Positions 61,670 to 64,000 of a stretch of 64,000 nt of DNA are shown in pieces. Made by a program: the position numbers and the translations under genes. Under the pieces are notes generated by a model. It was not told the origin of the DNA, did no database searches, and saw nothing but the letters and a program-made list of their open reading frames with translations. The DNA comes from Fibrobacter sp. UWB15 (lineage in GTDB: Bacteria > Fibrobacterota > Fibrobacteria > Fibrobacterales > Fibrobacteraceae), in assembly GCF_900177705.1 (NCBI RefSeq), contig NZ_FXBA01000012.1, positions 1 to 64,000 on the forward strand, written 5' to 3'. How positions within the stretch are numbered: the stretch's first letter is position 1; every line of letters begins with the position of its first letter.

Positions 61670-64000
61670 ATGCAAATAAAGTTTTCGAAAAAGATTAAGA
61701 AAGTTTTATCGGGTTTTTCTATTTCGGCCCTTCTAGTCTTTTTTACTCTCACTTTTGGAAGCACCCAAAGCAGCTTTTTGCCAGATACCCTTGTACAGTC
61801 CGCAATCGGCAAGACCCAACGCAACGGTGCCGAAGCCCTTGAAAACATTTTTTACGATTTATTTTTCAAAACCTCTACCCATTCCCAAAAAGCCGAAGAC
61901 GAAGAAGATTCTCACCAGCGCGTTTCCATTAACGATAGCCTTGATCAAAACATTTTCATTGTCGATATCGACGAAGCATCTCTAACTAAGCTCGGCAACT
62001 ATAACGAATGGGACCGTTCCATTCACGCCAAAGTCATCCAGAACTTGAGCGAAGGTGGTGCGGCGGCAATCAGTTTCGATATTCTGTTCAAGAGCGCAGA
62101 CTTCGGCAAGCAAAAAACAGACCAAGCCGCAAACGTTCTCCGAAAAATCGCGCCCGAAGCCGAAGTCGATTCCCTTTACCCTTCGCTACTAGCCAACTAC
62201 AATTTTGACTCCATGCTGGTGAACGCCGTCAAGGAAAGCGGAAACACGATTGTCTGCTACATGTTCGATGAACGCAAGTCCTACAAGCACGCATCCCAAT
62301 GGACCCCCCTAAGCATGCAGGAACGCGCCGACGCCATCGGCTATTCCTCCACCTTAGATACCACGCAAGTAGACAAAATCGACGATGTAGAAGCCAAGGA
62401 TCTGTTGGACAACATTTTCCCGGAACTGGCCAACGCAGGCGTGAAAGCAGGTTCCGTGAACGCCTACCCCGACAACGACGGCGTGGTCCGCAAAGTGTCC
62501 ATGCTTTACCGTTTCCCGAATCCCGACCTTGACATCATTCCCTTTCTGGATACCACTCTCGCTAGCGACAAAGAAAAATACGACGCCGTCATGAACAGCG
62601 ACGGTAAGAGCCACGTGTATTCCACCATGTCGCTTATGACCATCCTCCATCTTTTCCACAAAGATCCCAAGGACATTACGGTCAAGATGGGTAAATACAT
62701 CGACATCGGCAAGCCCTTTGGCATCTACCGCGACTCGACCGGAATCTATCACACGACTTACCCCAACTTCAGCTACCACATGTTCTTGCTTCTCCGCGAA
62801 ACCTTGGCCGAGAAGAAGATCCACAACAAGGCTAGCGAAGATGCTCTTGAAATATCGCACAAGGTTTTTGCCAGCAAAGACGAAAACGGAAAGATTTCCC
62901 TGGAGCTTTCCAACGGCGGCACCAGCAGCGTCCTTGACGAACAGGAATCCAATTTGCTCATGAAGGTGACCCTTGAACAGCTAGACGCCCTTGAAGAAGA
63001 AGAGACAGTCAAGCTCACCAGAGACTACATCATCCGCAAGGACGAAGACGAAGATGGCTTCTACCAGATTGTAAGAAACTCCACCGACGACGAAGAAGAT
63101 GAAGACGAAGATGAATCCATTGATTTCACTCGCTGCGCCATCAAGACATTAATTTTCTATAAGGATACCCTGAAGCGCATGCCTGCCGGCAATAAGATGA
63201 TTCTTTCGCTCGACATGCAACTGCGTTACAACAAGGCCACCAAGAAGTGGAGTTCAAACATGGCGATTCTTTCGGACGCCGTGATTCGCGACATCCAAGC
63301 CACCAAGAATGAGGTTATCGAAAACCTTAAGCCCGGTGAAGAACTCCGCTTCGGCAAAGTCAAACGCATTCCAATCGACCAGAACGGCCGCTACCAGGTC
63401 AAGTACAAAGGACGTTATAACGAAATCAACAACAGACGATTCCAACACCTGTCTTACTACGACGTGTACAGGGGACGTATCGACAACCTTTTCTATCAGG
63501 GTAAAATCTTTATTCTCGGTTCAGCCGCAGCGGCTCTATTCGACTTTGTGCCTGGCCCACAAGAAGAAAACTACCCCGCCGTATTGATACACTCGACCAT
63601 CATCAAGAACATCTTGGAAGACGACTACCTCGTCACCTTGAGCGAAAAGAAACAACAAATCATAGTCGTCATTCTCGCGCTCCTGTGCCTTATTCTCGGT
63701 CTCTACTTCACGAGTTCAATTTCAGTGGTGCTCTCCCTGATATTAATGGGCATCTACACCTACATTGCCTACAAGTACTTCCAAGGTGGACTTTATATCG
63801 GAGTCTCCAAACAATTGCTCGCCATGTTGTTAACCAGCATTACGGCGCTGGTCGTGCAGTTCTACTTCGAAAACAAAGAGAAGAACTTCATCAACAACGC
63901 GTTTAAGCAATACATTTCTCCCGAACTGATTACCGCCATGGTGGATAACGAAATTATGCCGACCCTGGGTGGCGAAAAATCGAACCTTACCGCTTACTTT
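61670..64000 (+). CDS. CHASE2-domain adenylate/guanylate cyclase (3' end beyond window)
   Basis: 777 codons are open from ATG 61670 to the window edge, so the gene is cut. N-terminal basic segment and membrane helix (MQIKFSKKIKKVLSGF, about 14-32), a large CHASE2 sensor region on the outer side (IFIVDIDEASLTKLG, later KIFILGSAAAALFDFVPGPQ), then about three membrane helices (about 663-735) and the helix that leads into a class III cyclase (AFKQYISPELITAMVDNEI, then TLGGEKSNLTAYF). The catalytic core lies outside. CHASE2 cyclases sense outside signals and make cAMP or cGMP. An acidic run (DDEEDEDEDESIDF) lies near residue 480. Divergent from ftsK by 52 bases; TATATT at 61653-61658. Confidence 0.9.
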   Translation, partial: MQIKFSKKIKKVLSGFSISALLVFFTLTFGSTQSSFLPDTLVQSAIGKTQRNGAEALENIFYDLFFKTSTHSQKAEDEEDSHQRVSINDSLDQNIFIVDIDEASLTKLGNYNEWDRSIHAKVIQNLSEGGAAAISFDILFKSADFGKQKTDQAANVLRKIAPEAEVDSLYPSLLANYNFDSMLVNAVKESGNTIVCYMFDERKSYKHASQWTPLSMQERADAIGYSSTLDTTQVDKIDDVEAKDLLDNIFPELANAGVKAGSVNAYPDNDGVVRKVSMLYRFPNPDLDIIPFLDTTLASDKEKYDAVMNSDGKSHVYSTMSLMTILHLFHKDPKDITVKMGKYIDIGKPFGIYRDSTGIYHTTYPNFSYHMFLLLRETLAEKKIHNKASEDALEISHKVFASKDENGKISLELSNGGTSSVLDEQESNLLMKVTLEQLDALEEEETVKLTRDYIIRKDEDEDGFYQIVRNSTDDEEDEDEDESIDFTRCAIKTLIFYKDTLKRMPAGNKMILSLDMQLRYNKATKKWSSNMAILSDAVIRDIQATKNEVIENLKPGEELRFGKVKRIPIDQNGRYQVKYKGRYNEINNRRFQHLSYYDVYRGRIDNLFYQGKIFILGSAAAALFDFVPGPQEENYPAVLIHSTIIKNILEDDYLVTLSEKKQQIIVVILALLCLILGLYFTSSISVVLSLILMGIYTYIAYKYFQGGLYIGVSKQLLAMLLTSITALVVQFYFENKEKNFINNAFKQYISPELITAMVDNEIMPTLGGEKSNLTAYF

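Overview
The window looks like a chromosomal segment of a Fibrobacter-type bacterium (Fibrobacterota, gut or rumen fibre degraders). The pointers are three copies of the Fibrobacter-typical FISUMP domain (consensus IG-QVWMAENLRY), many lipoproteins with an F/A-A-C lipobox followed by D/S-rich tails, Ser/Glu-rich linkers in secreted proteins, a GH53 galactanase, type-B L31, an LptD-type outer membrane, and a C-terminal sorting-like domain of the sort seen in type IX secretion substrates. Coding density is high, many genes are joined by one-base TAATG overlaps, and I see no rRNA, transposase, prophage or CRISPR. One tRNA (Gln-UUG) is present. Species assignment is inference.

Layout. 0-6.6 kb: small accessory genes (GNAT, DoxX, a barrel-like protein, a vWA lipoprotein, a broken FISUMP gene, a FliB-like methylase). 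6.6-11 kb (minus): a MATE exporter, then an operon of a His-rich alpha/beta-hydrolase lipoprotein, an outer-membrane protein with a Met-rich loop and a small secreted protein. 11.2-12.5 kb: ffh. 12.6-17.2 kb (minus): a CxxCH lipoprotein, then the coupled operon chorismate mutase-tyrA-aroA-like-nadK. 17.3-20.2 kb: GH53 lipoprotein, lipoprotein, rpmE. 20.3-22.5 kb: LysM-like and double-FISUMP lipoproteins. 22.6-28.2 kb (minus): lptD-maf-rodZ-like-hisB, and a PDZ protein. 28.3-34.6 kb (minus): a secreted unknown, dgt with a HAD nucleotidase, and a phosphoesterase with a ResB/CcsA-type cytochrome c assembly protein. 34.7-39.2 kb (plus): methyltransferase-ung, DUF4321-gatA-barrel protein. 39.2-44.7 kb (minus): two lipoproteins, guaB, pth, rplY, tRNA-Gln, ispE. 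44.9-50.8 kb (plus): a trafficking operon (DUF2147, LolA-like, MMPL/RND, DUF1302-like, barrel). 50.9-58.6 kb (plus): the most unusual block. 58.6-64 kb: ftsK (minus) and, divergently, a CHASE2 cyclase cut off by the window end.

The block at 50.85-58.56 kb is the best candidate for an undescribed system. A STAS phospho-switch protein, a PLP-fold enzyme, an A-PCP-C NRPS, a MATE exporter fused to an RsbW-like HATPase domain, and a membrane-anchored PP2C (RsbU/SpoIIE-type) phosphatase sit head to tail behind one promoter. All three parts of a partner-switching module are present, but no sigma factor is nearby, and the kinase-like part is joined to the exporter. My inference is that the switch controls making or export of the NRPS product directly. 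By eye, the HATPase lacks the N-box Asn and the A domain lacks the usual alpha-amino-binding Asp, so both activity and substrate may be unusual.

All calls are from reading the sequence; no database or alignment was run.
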